The position numbers and the translations under genes are program-made. Below are positions 9,758-19,877 of a stretch of DNA of 64,000 bases, piece by piece. Origin of the DNA: Syntrophomonas zehnderi OL-4 (GTDB lineage Bacteria; Bacillota; Syntrophomonadia; Syntrophomonadales; Syntrophomonadaceae); assembly GCF_000983115.1 (NCBI RefSeq), contig NZ_CGIH01000004.1:157458-221457 (forward strand), in the 5' to 3' direction. The first letter of the stretch is position 1, and every line of letters starts with the position of its first letter. The notes beneath the pieces were generated by a model. It searched no databases and had not been told where the DNA came from. It saw only the letters and a program-made list of their open reading frames with translations.

Positions 9758-11113
9758 ATGGTCAAAATATCGAGCAAATTCGTTTGTCGGGATTGCGGTT
9801 TCGAAACTGGCAAATGGCTGGGAAAGTGCCCCGGGTGCGGGGCCTGGAACAGCTTATTAGAGGAAAGGGTAACCAAAGACAGCAACCGACCACTCAAGAG
9901 TGCTGTAGAAGCACTGCCGTTGAGCAGGGTACCGCCAACCGATATATATCGGCTGGCCAGCGGCATGAAAGAACTGGATCGAGTCCTAGGCGGTGGTATG
10001 GTACCTGGTTCGCTGGTTTTGCTGGGTGGCGACCCGGGTATCGGTAAATCAACCCTGCTATTACAGGTTGCCGATCATATATCCAGAAACCAACGCAAAG
10101 TGCTGTATCTTTCGGGAGAAGAATCACCGGTGCAGATCCGTTTGCGTTCCGTACGTCTTGATATTGATAGTGAACTGATATATCTTTTGAGTGAGCAGAA
10201 TATCGATTTATTGGAAAGTTTTATAGAAGAGATTGATCCCGACCTGGTTATCATTGATTCCATTCAAACCGTTTATTCGGACAATTTAAGTTCAATCCCC
10301 GGAAGTGTTTCCCAGTTGCGTGAATGTACGGCTCGATTGATGAATCTTGCCAAACAAAGCCGGCGGATTTTCTTTCTGGTCGGGCATGTCACCAAGGATG
10401 GTGCCCTAGCCGGACCCAAGGTATTGGAACACATGGTTGATGTAGTCATATATTTTGAGGGTGAAAAAAACTATTCCTTTAGGATATTAAGGGGAGTCAA
10501 AAACCGTTTTGGGCCGACTGATGAAATCGGTCTGCTGGAGATGAGCGGCCAGGGTCTAAGAGAGGTAGTGGATCCAGCCCAGATTTTTCTGGCCGCTAAA
10601 GACCCTAAGGTCAGTGGATCGGCCGTTGTAGCCAGTTTTGAGGGAAGTCGGCCTTTGCTTATAGAAATGCAGGCATTGGTAACTTCATCGGGTTCAGCTT
10701 ATTCGCGCCGTATGGCATCAGGCATTGATCAAAACCGGTTGGCGCTGATTATTGCGGTGCTGGAAAAAAGACGGGGTATTGATCTGAGCAGCTATGATGT
10801 TTTTTTAAAGGTAACCGGGGGCGTATTTATCAAAGATCCTTGTGTGGATTTGGGGATTGCCGCAGCTATCTACTCCAGTTTCCGCGAAATGCCCCTGTCC
10901 CGGGATACGGTTTTTTTAGGAGAACTCGGTTTATCCGGTGACATACGGTCAGTGCCTTTCCTGGATAGCCGCCTTAAAGAGATTAAAAAGATGGGTTTCA
11001 AACGGGTGATATTGCCGCATGGACAAATGAAATCCGTTTCGGCCGCAGGAGGTTTAAATATTCAGGAGATCCGTAATCTGGATGATTTAATAGAAATATT
11101 AATGGAGGGATAG
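9758..11113 (+). CDS. radA: DNA repair protein RadA
   Basis: The 451-residue RecA-like branch-migration factor has an N-terminal zinc finger (CRDC at residues 9-12, then CPGC near 24), Walker A 'GDPGIGKST' near 91, the RadA-specific 'KNRFG' motif near 248, and a C-terminal Lon-like domain with 'VTGGVFIKDPCVDLGIAAA'. It helps process recombination intermediates. It lies between clpC and disA, the standard Firmicute order. A TATAAT at 9733-9738 may give it its own promoter, but no good -35 is visible. Confidence 0.95.
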   Translation: MVKISSKFVCRDCGFETGKWLGKCPGCGAWNSLLEERVTKDSNRPLKSAVEALPLSRVPPTDIYRLASGMKELDRVLGGGMVPGSLVLLGGDPGIGKSTLLLQVADHISRNQRKVLYLSGEESPVQIRLRSVRLDIDSELIYLLSEQNIDLLESFIEEIDPDLVIIDSIQTVYSDNLSSIPGSVSQLRECTARLMNLAKQSRRIFFLVGHVTKDGALAGPKVLEHMVDVVIYFEGEKNYSFRILRGVKNRFGPTDEIGLLEMSGQGLREVVDPAQIFLAAKDPKVSGSAVVASFEGSRPLLIEMQALVTSSGSAYSRRMASGIDQNRLALIIAVLEKRRGIDLSSYDVFLKVTGGVFIKDPCVDLGIAAAIYSSFREMPLSRDTVFLGELGLSGDIRSVPFLDSRLKEIKKMGFKRVILPHGQMKSVSAAGGLNIQEIRNLDDLIEILMEG

Positions 11114-11118
11114 ACCTG

Positions 11119-12189
11119 GTGGAAGATATCTATCGAGCTAATTTCCGCGATTACTTAAAAATGCTGGCCCCGGGAACCATCTTTAGACTGGGGGTCGAAA
11201 ATGTATTACAGGCCAATACCGGGGGATTAATCGTGGTGGGAGATTCGCCTGAACTCATGAATCTGGTTAGCGGTGGTTTCCATATTGATTGTGAATTCAC
11301 TCCCTCCCGTCTCTATGAGCTGGCCAAGATGGACGGAGCGATAATTACTAACGGCGATGCTTCCCGGATAATATTGGCCAATGCCCAATTAGACCCTAAT
11401 CCCAAATTACCTTCCCGGGAAACCGGAATCAGACACAGAACCGCGGAAAGGGTTGCCCAGCAAACCGGTGAATTAGTCGTAGCCATTTCTCAGCGACGCA
11501 GTGTCGTGACCCTCTACCAGGGAAATACTGTGTTTCGCTTACGGGATATGTCTACTATTTTGGTTAAAGCTAATCAAGCCCTGCAGACTTTGGAAAAGTA
11601 TCGCAATGTGATGATGAGGGAGCTGCAGCGGCTGGGGGGGCTGGAATTTGAAGACATGGTAACGGTAGCCGAAGTCTGCGAAGTACTGCATCGCTGTATC
11701 AAAGTACTGAATATTGCCGGGGAAATCGAAGACTATATTGCTGAACTCGGTACGGAAGGACGCCTGGTTAAAATGCAGCTGGATGAATTGCTGGCTAATG
11801 TTGAGGAAGAAGCTACCTTAATAATTAAAGATTATTCTCATACCCCGGATAAGAGTTCGGAGGAGTTGTTAAATACGATCCTGCGGGCATTCGAAGAGGA
11901 AATATCGGATGCTGTTTTTATCGCCCGCATATTGTCACTGGGCACGACTGCCAGCCATCTGGAGCAGCAGGTCTCACCACGCGGTTACCGTATGTTAAAC
12001 AAGATCCCGCGCATCCCGGTGGCCATAATCGATAATCTGGTCGAACGCTTTTCCTTGCTTAATCAGGTTTTGCGAGCCAGTATCGAAGAGTTGGATGATG
12101 TAGAGGGAATCGGCGAGGTCAGAGCACGCTCCATAAAAAATGGTTTGAAGCGGATGCATGAGCAACTCCTGTTGGAGTATATGGTGTAA
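11119..12189 (+). CDS. disA: DNA integrity scanning protein DisA (diadenylate cyclase)
   Basis: The 356-residue octameric enzyme makes c-di-AMP from two ATP and pauses at branched DNA. The DAC active-site motifs 'DGA' (KMDGAII near residue 73) and 'RHR' (GIRHRTAERV near 105) are present. A helical spine follows, with a C-terminal helix-hairpin-helix DNA-binding domain containing 'VEGIGEVRARSIKNGLKR'. It starts at GTG 5 nt after radA, with ggaggg just upstream, so it is probably co-translated with radA. RadA is known to restrain DisA. Confidence 0.95.
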   Translation: MEDIYRANFRDYLKMLAPGTIFRLGVENVLQANTGGLIVVGDSPELMNLVSGGFHIDCEFTPSRLYELAKMDGAIITNGDASRIILANAQLDPNPKLPSRETGIRHRTAERVAQQTGELVVAISQRRSVVTLYQGNTVFRLRDMSTILVKANQALQTLEKYRNVMMRELQRLGGLEFEDMVTVAEVCEVLHRCIKVLNIAGEIEDYIAELGTEGRLVKMQLDELLANVEEEATLIIKDYSHTPDKSSEELLNTILRAFEEEISDAVFIARILSLGTTASHLEQQVSPRGYRMLNKIPRIPVAIIDNLVERFSLLNQVLRASIEELDDVEGIGEVRARSIKNGLKRMHEQLLLEYMV

Positions 12190-12218
12190 AAACTAATCTT
12201 ATATGCGATAGGCGATAA

Positions 12219-12259
12219 AATGGGAACCCCCACAATGCAACGGGTTCCCATTATTTTTT
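12219..12259 (+). terminator. Rho-independent terminator after disA
   Basis: Arms aatgggaaccc and gggttcccatt are followed by attttttg. It ends the ctsR-disA operon. Confidence 0.85.
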
Positions 12260-12316
12260 GCGAGGCCTTATTAGATTGGTTGCCTGGACAGCGTATCTGA
12301 AGGTTATCTTATTTTC

Positions 12317-12715
12317 TTATCTAAAATTGTAGACACCCAGGGCCGAAGCCTTTTTCTGTTCCTTTATAAAGACATCGTATAGATTGATATCTAATGTGTT
12401 GCAAAGGGCGGCCGTATAAAACAAGAGCTTACCCAACTCACTGCTGATTACCTCTTCGCACTGTGGGCATAATTGCCCCCGGAGGTGATTATCCAAACAC
12501 GATTTTAATTCGGCTATGGATTGAATATTATCGGGGATTTGAATCTTTTGAGCCTGTACGGAAACGCAACCGCAATCAGTAACGGTTTTTATGACCGAGC
12601 GATTAACTCGGCAGGTAGCCTCGGAGAGTTTGGAAATAATATCCAAGATACTATGATGGCGAATGAGCAGATTATCAACGGTGTTTTGAAATTCATCACA
12701 TATCAAGTCTTTCAT
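12317..12715 (-). CDS. Conserved small protein of unknown function, MazG-like C-terminal helix
   Basis: 132 residues from 'MKDLICDEFQ'. I chose this ATG because gggggagag lies 8 nt upstream; a longer frame opens 66 nt earlier without such a site. The N-terminal half is helical. Two cysteine pairs, 'DCGC' near residue 48 and 'CPQC' near 78, could bind metal. The C-terminal 'ELGKLLFYTAALCNTLDINLYD' resembles the EL..LL.Y...L section of MazG-like all-alpha pyrophosphohydrolases, but the EExxE metal motif is not evident. It is transcribed against disA and divergently from yacL. I do not assign a function. Confidence 0.6.
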   Translation of the reverse strand: MKDLICDEFQNTVDNLLIRHHSILDIISKLSEATCRVNRSVIKTVTDCGCVSVQAQKIQIPDNIQSIAELKSCLDNHLRGQLCPQCEEVISSELGKLLFYTAALCNTLDINLYDVFIKEQKKASALGVYNFR

Positions 12716-12927
12716 AGAGGCTCTCCCCCCGCTCGCGGTAAGATTTCTATAAGTATAGCCCCGACCGCAAGCTTTTGTCAAATCTGGATCTTCAACAGAT
12801 TATTGCCAAAATTGAGTTTTGAGGAAAAGGTGTGTGACTTGTTTAAGGAAGGAATAAATAAATATTTCTGGATCATTAGTATAATTATTACCTATTAATC
12901 CCAAAATATTAACTGGAGGTGTAATAT

Positions 12928-14037
12928 ATGCATAAACAGATAATATCCAGTTCCCTGCTTCTGTTTGCACTTATTTTTGGCATCTGGTCCGGTTATATAG
13001 CCAATCTTTATCTGTCCATGAACCTGGCTGGGCGTATTTTGGTTGGCATGGGTGGTGCCCTGTTGTTTTACATTGTGACGGGCCTGATGTTAAAAGCAAC
13101 CCGCAAAATGATTCGAAAATTCAATCGGATGTTGGACAGTACTTCTATTGAAATCGTGCTGGGTGGCGCGGCCGGGCTATTGGTAGGTGTGTTGCTGGGC
13201 TTAATCACTTCATATCCCCTGTCCGTGATAGAAGGAGCAGGGGCTTATATCGCTCTGAGCGTATTTTTGCTATTTGCCTATCTAGGTTTAAGGATTGGAA
13301 TCCATCGGGCATTGGATGTGGTTAAACTTTTTCCCGCCATGACTGCTGAGAATCTGGCCACGGCAATAGATCCGCCGGATTGTAAAGTGCTGGATACCAG
13401 CGCGATTATTGATGGGCGAATATATGATGTCTGTCTAAGCAAGTTTCTGGAAGGCAGGCTTTTAGTACCGATGTTTGTGGTTGAAGAATTACAGCATATT
13501 GCCGATTCATCAGATAATTTAAGACGCAACAAAGGACGCCGGGGATTGGAATTATTGTCGAAAATGACTAAACATCCGGGCATAAAAATTGATATAATTG
13601 AAGATAGTATCCCGGAAGAAAAAGAAGTGGATATGAAATTAATACGGCTCTGCAAACAAATTAATGCCAGTATCATCACCAATGATTACAACCTTAACAA
13701 GGTAGCAGAATTACAAGGAATAAACGTTTTAAACCTAAATGAACTGACCAATGCAGTCAAGGTGCTTGTCTACCCAGGGGAAACGATGCATATCAGCGTT
13801 TTAAAGGGAGGCAAGGAACCCGGCCAGGGGGTAGGATACCTGGAAGATGGAACTATGGTCGTGGTTGAGGATGCTCAAAACGAACTGGGAAATAATCTGG
13901 AGGTTATCGTCACCAGTGTGTTTCAAACTGCGGCCGGCAGAATGATCTTTACACGCAAGGCAAAAGAAGATGCACAGGCTGGTATAGGCAATACCCTGCA
14001 GACCGTAAAAATGCAAGAGGTGAACTTATATGGCTAG
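12928..14037 (+). CDS. yacL: PIN/TRAM-domain membrane protein (YacL family)
   Basis: 369 residues. Four hydrophobic spans fill about 5-130, followed by a PIN nuclease-like domain starting 'VLDTSAIIDGRIYDV' near residue 152, with further acidic residues in 'VVEELQHIADSS' and 'ASIITNDYNLNK' (near 190 and 250), and a C-terminal TRAM domain. The family is conserved in Firmicutes; it is presumably a membrane-anchored RNA-binding or RNA-cleaving protein, but its substrate is not established. It overlaps ispD by 8 nt. Confidence 0.88.
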   Translation: MHKQIISSSLLLFALIFGIWSGYIANLYLSMNLAGRILVGMGGALLFYIVTGLMLKATRKMIRKFNRMLDSTSIEIVLGGAAGLLVGVLLGLITSYPLSVIEGAGAYIALSVFLLFAYLGLRIGIHRALDVVKLFPAMTAENLATAIDPPDCKVLDTSAIIDGRIYDVCLSKFLEGRLLVPMFVVEELQHIADSSDNLRRNKGRRGLELLSKMTKHPGIKIDIIEDSIPEEKEVDMKLIRLCKQINASIITNDYNLNKVAELQGINVLNLNELTNAVKVLVYPGETMHISVLKGGKEPGQGVGYLEDGTMVVVEDAQNELGNNLEVIVTSVFQTAAGRMIFTRKAKEDAQAGIGNTLQTVKMQEVNLYG

Positions 14038-14728
14038 CAACCTCAGGGTTGTTATAGCGGCGGCAGGCCAGGGTAGCCGTATGAAAACCAGGGTTAACAA
14101 ACAATTCATTTTACTTAAAACTCACCCGGTCTTAGCCTATTCCCTGGATTTTTTTGAGAAACAAGATATGGTTGATGAAATCGTGGTAGTAACTTCGGAA
14201 AAAGAAGTGGATTATTGCCAACGAGAGATAGTGGATAAGTTCCGCTATCGTAAAGTATCAGCCGTTTTGCCCGGCGGAAGAGAAAGGCAGGATTCTGTTT
14301 GGGAAGGACTTAAACACCTTAGTCCGGATACAGATTTTGTGGCTGTGCATGATGGCGCACGGCCACTTTTGTCGTCTGATGTCCTACAACGTTTGTTAAA
14401 TGAAGCCCGGGAATGGGGGGCAGCTATACCAGGTGTTGCCAGCAAAGATACCCTCAAAATGGTTGATAAGGATTCATTTGTACGGCAAACTATAGACCGT
14501 AGCATGGTTTATTCCATTCAAACCCCCCAAGTATTTCTGTACAGTGAACTGCGGGAAGCTTATCAGCTAGCCTATGAAGAAAATTATTATGCTACTGATG
14601 ATGCGGCTTTGTTTGAAAAATATATCGGCAGGGTCAAGGTGGTTGCCGGAGATTATAATAATATTAAGATCACCACCCCGGAAGATCTGATGATAGCCCG
14701 GAGCCTGCTGGAAGGCCGAGAGGAATGA
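14030..14728 (+). CDS. ispD: 2-C-methyl-D-erythritol 4-phosphate cytidylyltransferase
   Basis: The 232-residue IspD transfers CMP from CTP to MEP in the non-mevalonate isoprenoid pathway. The CTP-binding '[17 protein letters not shown]' starts near residue 10; '[11 protein letters not shown]' near 105 and 'QTPQVF' near 164 are also family features. It overlaps yacL at its 5' end and is followed at once by ispF, the enzyme two steps on; IspE is not in the window. Confidence 0.95.
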   Translation: MASNLRVVIAAAGQGSRMKTRVNKQFILLKTHPVLAYSLDFFEKQDMVDEIVVVTSEKEVDYCQREIVDKFRYRKVSAVLPGGRERQDSVWEGLKHLSPDTDFVAVHDGARPLLSSDVLQRLLNEAREWGAAIPGVASKDTLKMVDKDSFVRQTIDRSMVYSIQTPQVFLYSELREAYQLAYEENYYATDDAALFEKYIGRVKVVAGDYNNIKITTPEDLMIARSLLEGREE

Positions 14729-14730
14729 TT

Positions 14731-15204
14731 ATGCGGATTGGAATTGGCTATGATGTGCATAGGCTGACAGAAGGCCGGCAATTGATCCTGGGCGGAGTAG
14801 AGATCGCTTCTGAAAAAGGACTCCTGGGACATTCTGATGCCGATGTGTTGCTGCATGCCATCTGTGATGCCTTGTTAGGGGCCGCGGCTCTAGGAGATAT
14901 AGGCCGTCATTTTCCAGATACCAGCCAGGAATTCAAAGACATTAACAGCCTGGTTCTGATGGAGAGAACCGGACAGCTTATTAAAGAGCAGGGCCACACC
15001 GTTGTCAATATCGACAGTACCATTATTGCTCAGCGGCCGAAGCTGGCTCCGTACATAGATGAAATGGTTATAAACATCGCCCGGGTTCTAAACATAAGCC
15101 CCGGGCAGGTAAACATCAAGGCTACCACCACCGAAGGTCTAGGCTGGGAAGGCAGCGAGGCAGGCATCGCCGCTCAGGCCGTGGTATTACTGAAAAATGG
15201 ATAA
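14731..15204 (+). CDS. ispF: 2-C-methyl-D-erythritol 2,4-cyclodiphosphate synthase
   Basis: 157 residues. '[11 protein letters not shown]' supplies the zinc-binding Asp and His, with the third ligand in '[31 protein letters not shown]' region; '[10 protein letters not shown]' near 133 binds substrate. I chose ATG 14731 because gagagga at 14717-14723 is correctly spaced; an in-frame ATG at 14725 overlaps the ispD stop. Confidence 0.95.
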   Translation: MRIGIGYDVHRLTEGRQLILGGVEIASEKGLLGHSDADVLLHAICDALLGAAALGDIGRHFPDTSQEFKDINSLVLMERTGQLIKEQGHTVVNIDSTIIAQRPKLAPYIDEMVINIARVLNISPGQVNIKATTTEGLGWEGSEAGIAAQAVVLLKNG

Positions 15205-15214
15205 TTAGAAAAAA

Positions 15215-15245
15215 ACGCGGATAACACGGATTAATTGGACACAAT
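15215..15245 (+). repeat. Degenerate dispersed 'cgcggat' intergenic repeat
   Basis: cgcggataacacggattaa followed by ttggacac, again in a non-coding gap (ispF to gltX). The rest of that gap shows nothing recognisable. Confidence 0.5.
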
Positions 15246-15438
15246 ACGCTATCTGCAGTATCAGCGTATAATACCTAATAATCCGGTTTTTGTGCGCAAG
15301 CTTTAGCTCAAGTACCCGCAAGGTGATCTACGATGTATTCCCCTCATGCCTTACCCCTTACTTTTCGTAGGTGGTTGGGCTTGAATTTAGTGTTATTCAT
15401 AAATTTCAGCGCCAATAATTATTAAGGAGGAAGAACGC

Positions 15439-16890
15439 TTGAAAAAGCCCAAAGTAAGATTTGCGCCCAGTCCTACGGGGCCGCTGCATATTGGTGGGGC
15501 CCGTTCGGCTTTATTTAATTATCTTTTCGCAGCCCATCAAGGCGGAGAACTGGTTTTAAGGATTGAAGATACCGATCTGGAACGTTCCCGGCAGGAGTAT
15601 GAAGAGGAGATTGTGGCCTCTTTAAAATGGTTGGGGATTAATTGGACGGAAGGCATAGAAGCCGGTGGGGATAACGGTCCTTACCGGCAGACGGAGCGAC
15701 TAGACATTTACCGTCACTATACCCAACAACTTTTGGATCAGGGTTTGGCCTATTATTGTTTTTGCAGCCAGGCTGAGCTGGAACAAGAGAGGCAGGAACA
15801 GTTTGCCCGGGGGATAACGCCTCATTATGGAGGTAAATGCAATCACCTGAGCGAAGCCGAGGTTAAAGAGCGGTTAGAAGCTGGGGAGCCAGCCAGTATT
15901 CGTTTTCGGGTGCCTCAGAATACCATCTATGTAGTAAATGATCTAGTAAGAGGTCAGGTTAGCTTTGAAAGTGAAAACAGCGGCGACTTCATTATTGTGA
16001 AATCCGATGGCATACCGGTTTATAATTTTGCGGTGGTAATCGATGATGTCCTGATGGGCATCACTCATGTGGTGCGGGCGGAAGAACATCTGTCCAACAC
16101 CCCCCGCCAATTAATGCTCTATGATGCCCTAAGATTCAGCCGTCCCGAGTTTGCTCATATATCCTTGATTCTAGGCAGTGACCGCCAGAAGATGAGCAAG
16201 CGTCATGGAGCTACTTCATTAATTCAATACCGTGAATTGGGCTATTTACCGGAAGCACTGTTAAACTTCTTGGCTTTATTGGGCTGGGCTCCGGAAGGCG
16301 AACAGGAAATTATGAGCAAAGAAGAAATAATTGCCGCCTTTACCCTGGAGCGGGTATCAAAAAGCCCGGCTGTATTTGACATCGATAAATTAAACTGGAT
16401 GAATCAGCAGTATATCAAGAAAATCGCGACCGCTGATTTAAAAAATATGCTGTTGCCCTATATTAATCAAACCGAATATGCTGCAGATGTGGCTGCCTTA
16501 CCGGAAACCAAGCAGCTTGTTTTAGTTGATGCTATTCGTGATCACTTGGTCTGTCTTAGTGACGTAGCCGATTTGCTGGATGTATTCTTCCGGGAGACCG
16601 AATACGAAGAACAGGCCTTAGTAGTCCTACAGAAGGAAAACGTATTACCGGTTTTAGAAATGTTTAAAGATGAATTTCCCGATTATTTAGAACCCCAGGA
16701 ACTACAGCAATTCCTTAAGGGTATCGTCAAAAAGACCAAACTAAAACCTAAAGATGTGTATATGCCTTTGCGCAGTGCCTTAAGCGGCCGTACCCACGGG
16801 CCGGAATTACCTTTTTTGATTTATATTTGGGGCAAGGACAACACCTTAGTCCGTTTAGAAAAAACCATCCAAAAAATAACTGATTTATAA
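15439..16890 (+). CDS. gltX: Glutamyl-tRNA synthetase
   Basis: The 483-residue class I synthetase charges tRNA-Glu, and in bacteria lacking GlnRS also tRNA-Gln. The HIGH-type motif is in '[16 protein letters not shown]' (residues 11-26) and KMSKS appears as 'QKMSKRHG' near 252. It starts at TTG with a perfect aaggagg 8 nt upstream. In many Firmicutes gltX precedes cysE-cysS; here a promoter and T-box separate them. Confidence 0.96.
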   Translation: MKKPKVRFAPSPTGPLHIGGARSALFNYLFAAHQGGELVLRIEDTDLERSRQEYEEEIVASLKWLGINWTEGIEAGGDNGPYRQTERLDIYRHYTQQLLDQGLAYYCFCSQAELEQERQEQFARGITPHYGGKCNHLSEAEVKERLEAGEPASIRFRVPQNTIYVVNDLVRGQVSFESENSGDFIIVKSDGIPVYNFAVVIDDVLMGITHVVRAEEHLSNTPRQLMLYDALRFSRPEFAHISLILGSDRQKMSKRHGATSLIQYRELGYLPEALLNFLALLGWAPEGEQEIMSKEEIIAAFTLERVSKSPAVFDIDKLNWMNQQYIKKIATADLKNMLLPYINQTEYAADVAALPETKQLVLVDAIRDHLVCLSDVADLLDVFFRETEYEEQALVVLQKENVLPVLEMFKDEFPDYLEPQELQQFLKGIVKKTKLKPKDVYMPLRSALSGRTHGPELPFLIYIWGKDNTLVRLEKTIQKITDL

Positions 16891-16893
16891 AAG

Positions 16894-16922
16894 TTGACAG
16901 AAAAATATGACCGGCATATAAT
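16894..16922 (+). promoter_or_regulatory. Consensus sigma-A promoter of the cys T-box operon
   Basis: TTGACA, a 17-bp spacer and TATAAT: a perfect match to the vegetative consensus, directly before the T-box leader. Confidence 0.9.
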
Positions 16923-16928
16923 CTAGTA

Positions 16929-17186
16929 AAATAACAATTATAAATGCCTAGAATGGGAAGAGTAAGCGAATATATGCTGCCAGAGAAAGAAGGTCACCGG
17001 CTGAAAGCCTTCTTAAGCAAAGGTCGCTGAAGTGCGCCCGGGAGCAGGTATGCTGAACTTAAGTAGGTATACCCGGTTTTAAACCGTTATATTCGAAAGA
17101 GGAGTGCCTTGGCACTCAAACAGGGTGGAACCGCGGAAGCAATTAACCTTTCGTCTCTGATTAAGAGATGAAAGGTTTTTTATTTA
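16929..17186 (+). promoter_or_regulatory. Cysteine T-box riboswitch
   Basis: The leader contains the stem I elements gggaagagta and agagaaaga, a likely specifier codon TGC (Cys) at 17033-17035 in the context ctgaag-tgc-gcccggg, and the invariant T-box sequence gggtggaaccgcgg at 17123-17136. A terminator follows, with arms aacctttcgtctct and agagatgaaaggtt (17145-17177) and a T run. Uncharged tRNA-Cys should stabilise the antiterminator and switch on cysE-cysS. The specifier is inferred from position and from the downstream genes. Confidence 0.93.
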
Positions 17187-17209
17187 TAAAAAGAAAGGGT
17201 GAAGGCAGG

Positions 17210-17932
17210 ATGTTTTCTACGATTAGAGAAGAAATACAGGTAGTATTTGCAAGAGACCCCGCAGCGCGCAGCGTAATGGAGGTTATCTTCTGTTATCCTG
17301 GATTTCATGCCGTAATGAATCATCGCCTGGCCCATTGGCTTTATAACAAGAAGCTGTATTTCCTGGCTCGCTTGGTATCACATATCAGCAGACACTTTAC
17401 CGATATAGAAATTCATCCCGGGGCCAAAATAGGCAAAGGGTTGTTTATAGACCATGGCAGCGGTATCGTTATTGGCGAAACGACCGAAATAGGCGACAAT
17501 GTTACCCTGTACCAAGGCGTTACCTTGGGTGGCACTGGGAAAGAAAAAGGAAAAAGACATCCCACAATTGGGAATAATGTAGTTGTCAGTGCCGGAGCCA
17601 AAATATTAGGTTCGTTTACGGTAGGCGATTTTGCCAAAATCGGAGGAGGTTCAGTCGTATTAAAAAGCGTACCCCCTAACTGCACCGTAGTGGGTGTCCC
17701 CGGCCGGATCGTAGTCCAGGACGGGGCCCGGGTTCATGACGGCAAAATGGAAGTTGACCTGGAACACCATATGCTGCCCGACCCTATTGCCGATATGCTT
17801 ACGGCTATGCAGGAAAAAATAGCCGTTTTAGAACAGAAGCTGGAGAATCTTGAAAAGGAGACCATCGAGGATGAAGATATACAATACTTTAAGCGGCAAA
17901 AAAGAAGAGCTGCAAACATTGAAACCGCATAG
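17210..17932 (+). CDS. cysE: Serine O-acetyltransferase
   Basis: The 240-residue CysE acetylates serine from acetyl-CoA to make O-acetylserine, the cysteine precursor. Helical N-terminal residues are followed by a left-handed beta-helix of hexapeptide repeats (about 65-170: '[18 protein letters not shown]', '[20 protein letters not shown]'). The catalytic His/Asp neighbourhood is '[12 protein letters not shown]'. I chose ATG 17210; an upstream in-frame ATG lies inside the T-box terminator. The C-terminal tail extends about 60 residues beyond the helix and shares its DNA with the cysS start. Confidence 0.93.
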   Translation: MFSTIREEIQVVFARDPAARSVMEVIFCYPGFHAVMNHRLAHWLYNKKLYFLARLVSHISRHFTDIEIHPGAKIGKGLFIDHGSGIVIGETTEIGDNVTLYQGVTLGGTGKEKGKRHPTIGNNVVVSAGAKILGSFTVGDFAKIGGGSVVLKSVPPNCTVVGVPGRIVVQDGARVHDGKMEVDLEHHMLPDPIADMLTAMQEKIAVLEQKLENLEKETIEDEDIQYFKRQKRRAANIETA

Positions 17933-19463
17933 AGTAAATATGTATGTGTGCGGCCCCACCACCTACAACCTTATACACCTGGGGAATGCCCGACCCCTGG
18001 TAGTATTCGATACCGTCAGACGCTACCTGAAACACAGGGGTTATGAAGTTACCTATATTCAAAATTTTACCGATGTGGATGACAAAATAATCAAAAGGGC
18101 CTGGGAAGAACAAACCGACCCGCTGGAATTGGCGTCCCATTATATAGAAGAGTATTTTATAGATGCCGATGCCCTGGGGATTGACCGCGCGGATATACAC
18201 CCCCGGGTCAGTCAGCATATTGAGGATATTATTGCCACCATCACCGGTCTAATGGAAAAAGGATATGCCTACGAAGTTGATGGCAATATCTATTATCGCG
18301 TCAGAGCCTTTGCTGATTATGGCAAGCTGTCCGGCCGTTCTGTGGAAGAAATGTTCTCAGGTGCCCGGGTAGAAGTAGATGAACGCAAAGAGGAGCCGGC
18401 GGATTTCGCGCTCTGGAAAAAGGCCAAACCCAATGAACCTAGCTGGCATAGTCCCTGGGGGGAAGGCAGACCGGGCTGGCACATAGAATGTTCGGTAATG
18501 GCAACCAAATATCTGGGAGAGACAATTGATATACATGGCGGGGGTGCCGACCTGATATTTCCTCACCATGAAAACGAAATTGCCCAGGCCGAAGCTTATA
18601 CCGGCCAGCCTTTCGTCAAATACTGGATGCATAATGGATTTATTACTGTAAACAGTGAAAAAATGTCCAAATCATTAGGTAATTTCTTTGTACTGCGTGA
18701 TATTTTAGCCAAGTACCCGGCGGATGTGATACGTTATTATCTGATCGCTACCCATTACCGCAGTCCTTTGGACTTTGATGACAGCAAACTGGAGGAGGCC
18801 CGTAAAGCCCTGGGCAGACTAAAAACCACCTTAACACTCACCCGCGAGTTTGTTGATGACGAACCTGAAATTACAGAATTAACGGTTGCCGGGAAGGCTC
18901 TACTGGAAAAAACCCATGAATTAGAACAAAAATTTAACGAAGCTATGGATGATGACTTTAATACTGCCATGGCCATGGGATTTCTGTTTGAGCTATCCCG
19001 CCTGCTTAACAGTTTTATGGCCGACCAGGATCGCCGGGAACCGGCAGCCCGGACAGCAGTTAAAAATGCCGCTGAGATTTTCATGGAACTGTTATCGGTA
19101 TTGGGTATAATCATAGAACGGGATACTAATGATGAACAGTATGTCAACCTGTTGCTTAAGCTTTTGCTTGATCTGCGCAATCTGGCCCGGCAGGAAAAGG
19201 ACTATGCGCTTAGTGATGCGGTACGGGACAGATTAAATGGGTTAAACGTCAAGGTGGAGGATAATCCCGAGGGCAGTCGTTTTCGCTATGAGGTTTCTCC
19301 GGCTGTAGACGAATTGCTGGAATATATCCTGGCTATTCGCCAAGAAAGCAAGGCGCAAAGGCAATATGCCCGGGCGGATTGGATTCGCGACAATCTGCAG
19401 GAGAACGGTATCATATTGGAAGATACCCGGGAAGGAGTGCGCTGGAAGTTTGCTGATGCCTAA
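17871..19463 (+). CDS. cysS: Cysteinyl-tRNA synthetase
   Basis: 530 residues. '[19 protein letters not shown]' holds the first zinc Cys and the HIGH motif (HLGN), further zinc ligands are in 'WHIECSVMA' near 208 and 'HHENE' near 233, and KMSKS is 'EKMSKSLG' near 265. The start at 17871 matches the '[10 protein letters not shown]' opening of relatives and places the first 62 nt inside cysE, an unusually long real overlap. Both genes answer to the Cys T-box, so Cys-tRNA shortage raises both cysteine synthesis and charging. Confidence 0.96.
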   Translation: MKIYNTLSGKKEELQTLKPHRVNMYVCGPTTYNLIHLGNARPLVVFDTVRRYLKHRGYEVTYIQNFTDVDDKIIKRAWEEQTDPLELASHYIEEYFIDADALGIDRADIHPRVSQHIEDIIATITGLMEKGYAYEVDGNIYYRVRAFADYGKLSGRSVEEMFSGARVEVDERKEEPADFALWKKAKPNEPSWHSPWGEGRPGWHIECSVMATKYLGETIDIHGGGADLIFPHHENEIAQAEAYTGQPFVKYWMHNGFITVNSEKMSKSLGNFFVLRDILAKYPADVIRYYLIATHYRSPLDFDDSKLEEARKALGRLKTTLTLTREFVDDEPEITELTVAGKALLEKTHELEQKFNEAMDDDFNTAMAMGFLFELSRLLNSFMADQDRREPAARTAVKNAAEIFMELLSVLGIIIERDTNDEQYVNLLLKLLLDLRNLARQEKDYALSDAVRDRLNGLNVKVEDNPEGSRFRYEVSPAVDELLEYILAIRQESKAQRQYARADWIRDNLQENGIILEDTREGVRWKFADA

Positions 19464-19857
19464 ACCGGCCAACGACAAGGAATTGCAGCAGTATTCTCCG
19501 GTAGTCCTGGCCTATATCGGGGACGCGGTCTTTGAACTGATGGTGCGTACACATATCGCTACCAGCGGCCCAAGAAAAATCAAGAATATTCACAGCGATA
19601 CGGTAGATATAGTCAAAGCAGCCAGCCAAGCGCGAATGGTTCGTCATATTTTTAAGGATTTGTCCGAGGAGGAACAGGAAATAGTAAGGCGGGGGAGGAA
19701 TGCCAAAACGAATCCTCCTAAAAACACGGTTCTCCATGATTATAAACTAAGTACCGGCTTTGAAGCCTTGTTGGGATATCTTTACCTAAAAGGCGAAGAG
19801 GAACGTCTACAAGACTTGATTCAGCGGGCTCTGGATGAAGGGCAGCCCGACCCTTAA
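19456..19857 (+). CDS. mrnC: Mini-ribonuclease III
   Basis: 133 residues. MrnC is an RNase III-like dimer without a dsRNA-binding domain that matures 23S rRNA. The RNase III signature appears as 'YIGDAVFELMVRTHIA' near residue 20, with a second acidic site in 'GFEALLGYLYL' near 105. It overlaps the end of cysS by 8 nt, and a TTG six bases earlier is an alternative start. It follows cysS in many Firmicutes. Confidence 0.92.
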   Translation: MPKPANDKELQQYSPVVLAYIGDAVFELMVRTHIATSGPRKIKNIHSDTVDIVKAASQARMVRHIFKDLSEEEQEIVRRGRNAKTNPPKNTVLHDYKLSTGFEALLGYLYLKGEEERLQDLIQRALDEGQPDP

Positions 19858-19877
19858 AAGAAGGAGGTTGCATAAAA

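Noticed and set aside
12521-12898. Plus-strand frame opposite the small minus-strand protein
   Set aside because: The minus-strand frame has a strong ribosome site and structured protein sequence; the plus-strand one has neither.
15205-15438. T-box or riboswitch before gltX
   Set aside because: No ggtggnaccgcg motif, terminator or stem I elements are found.
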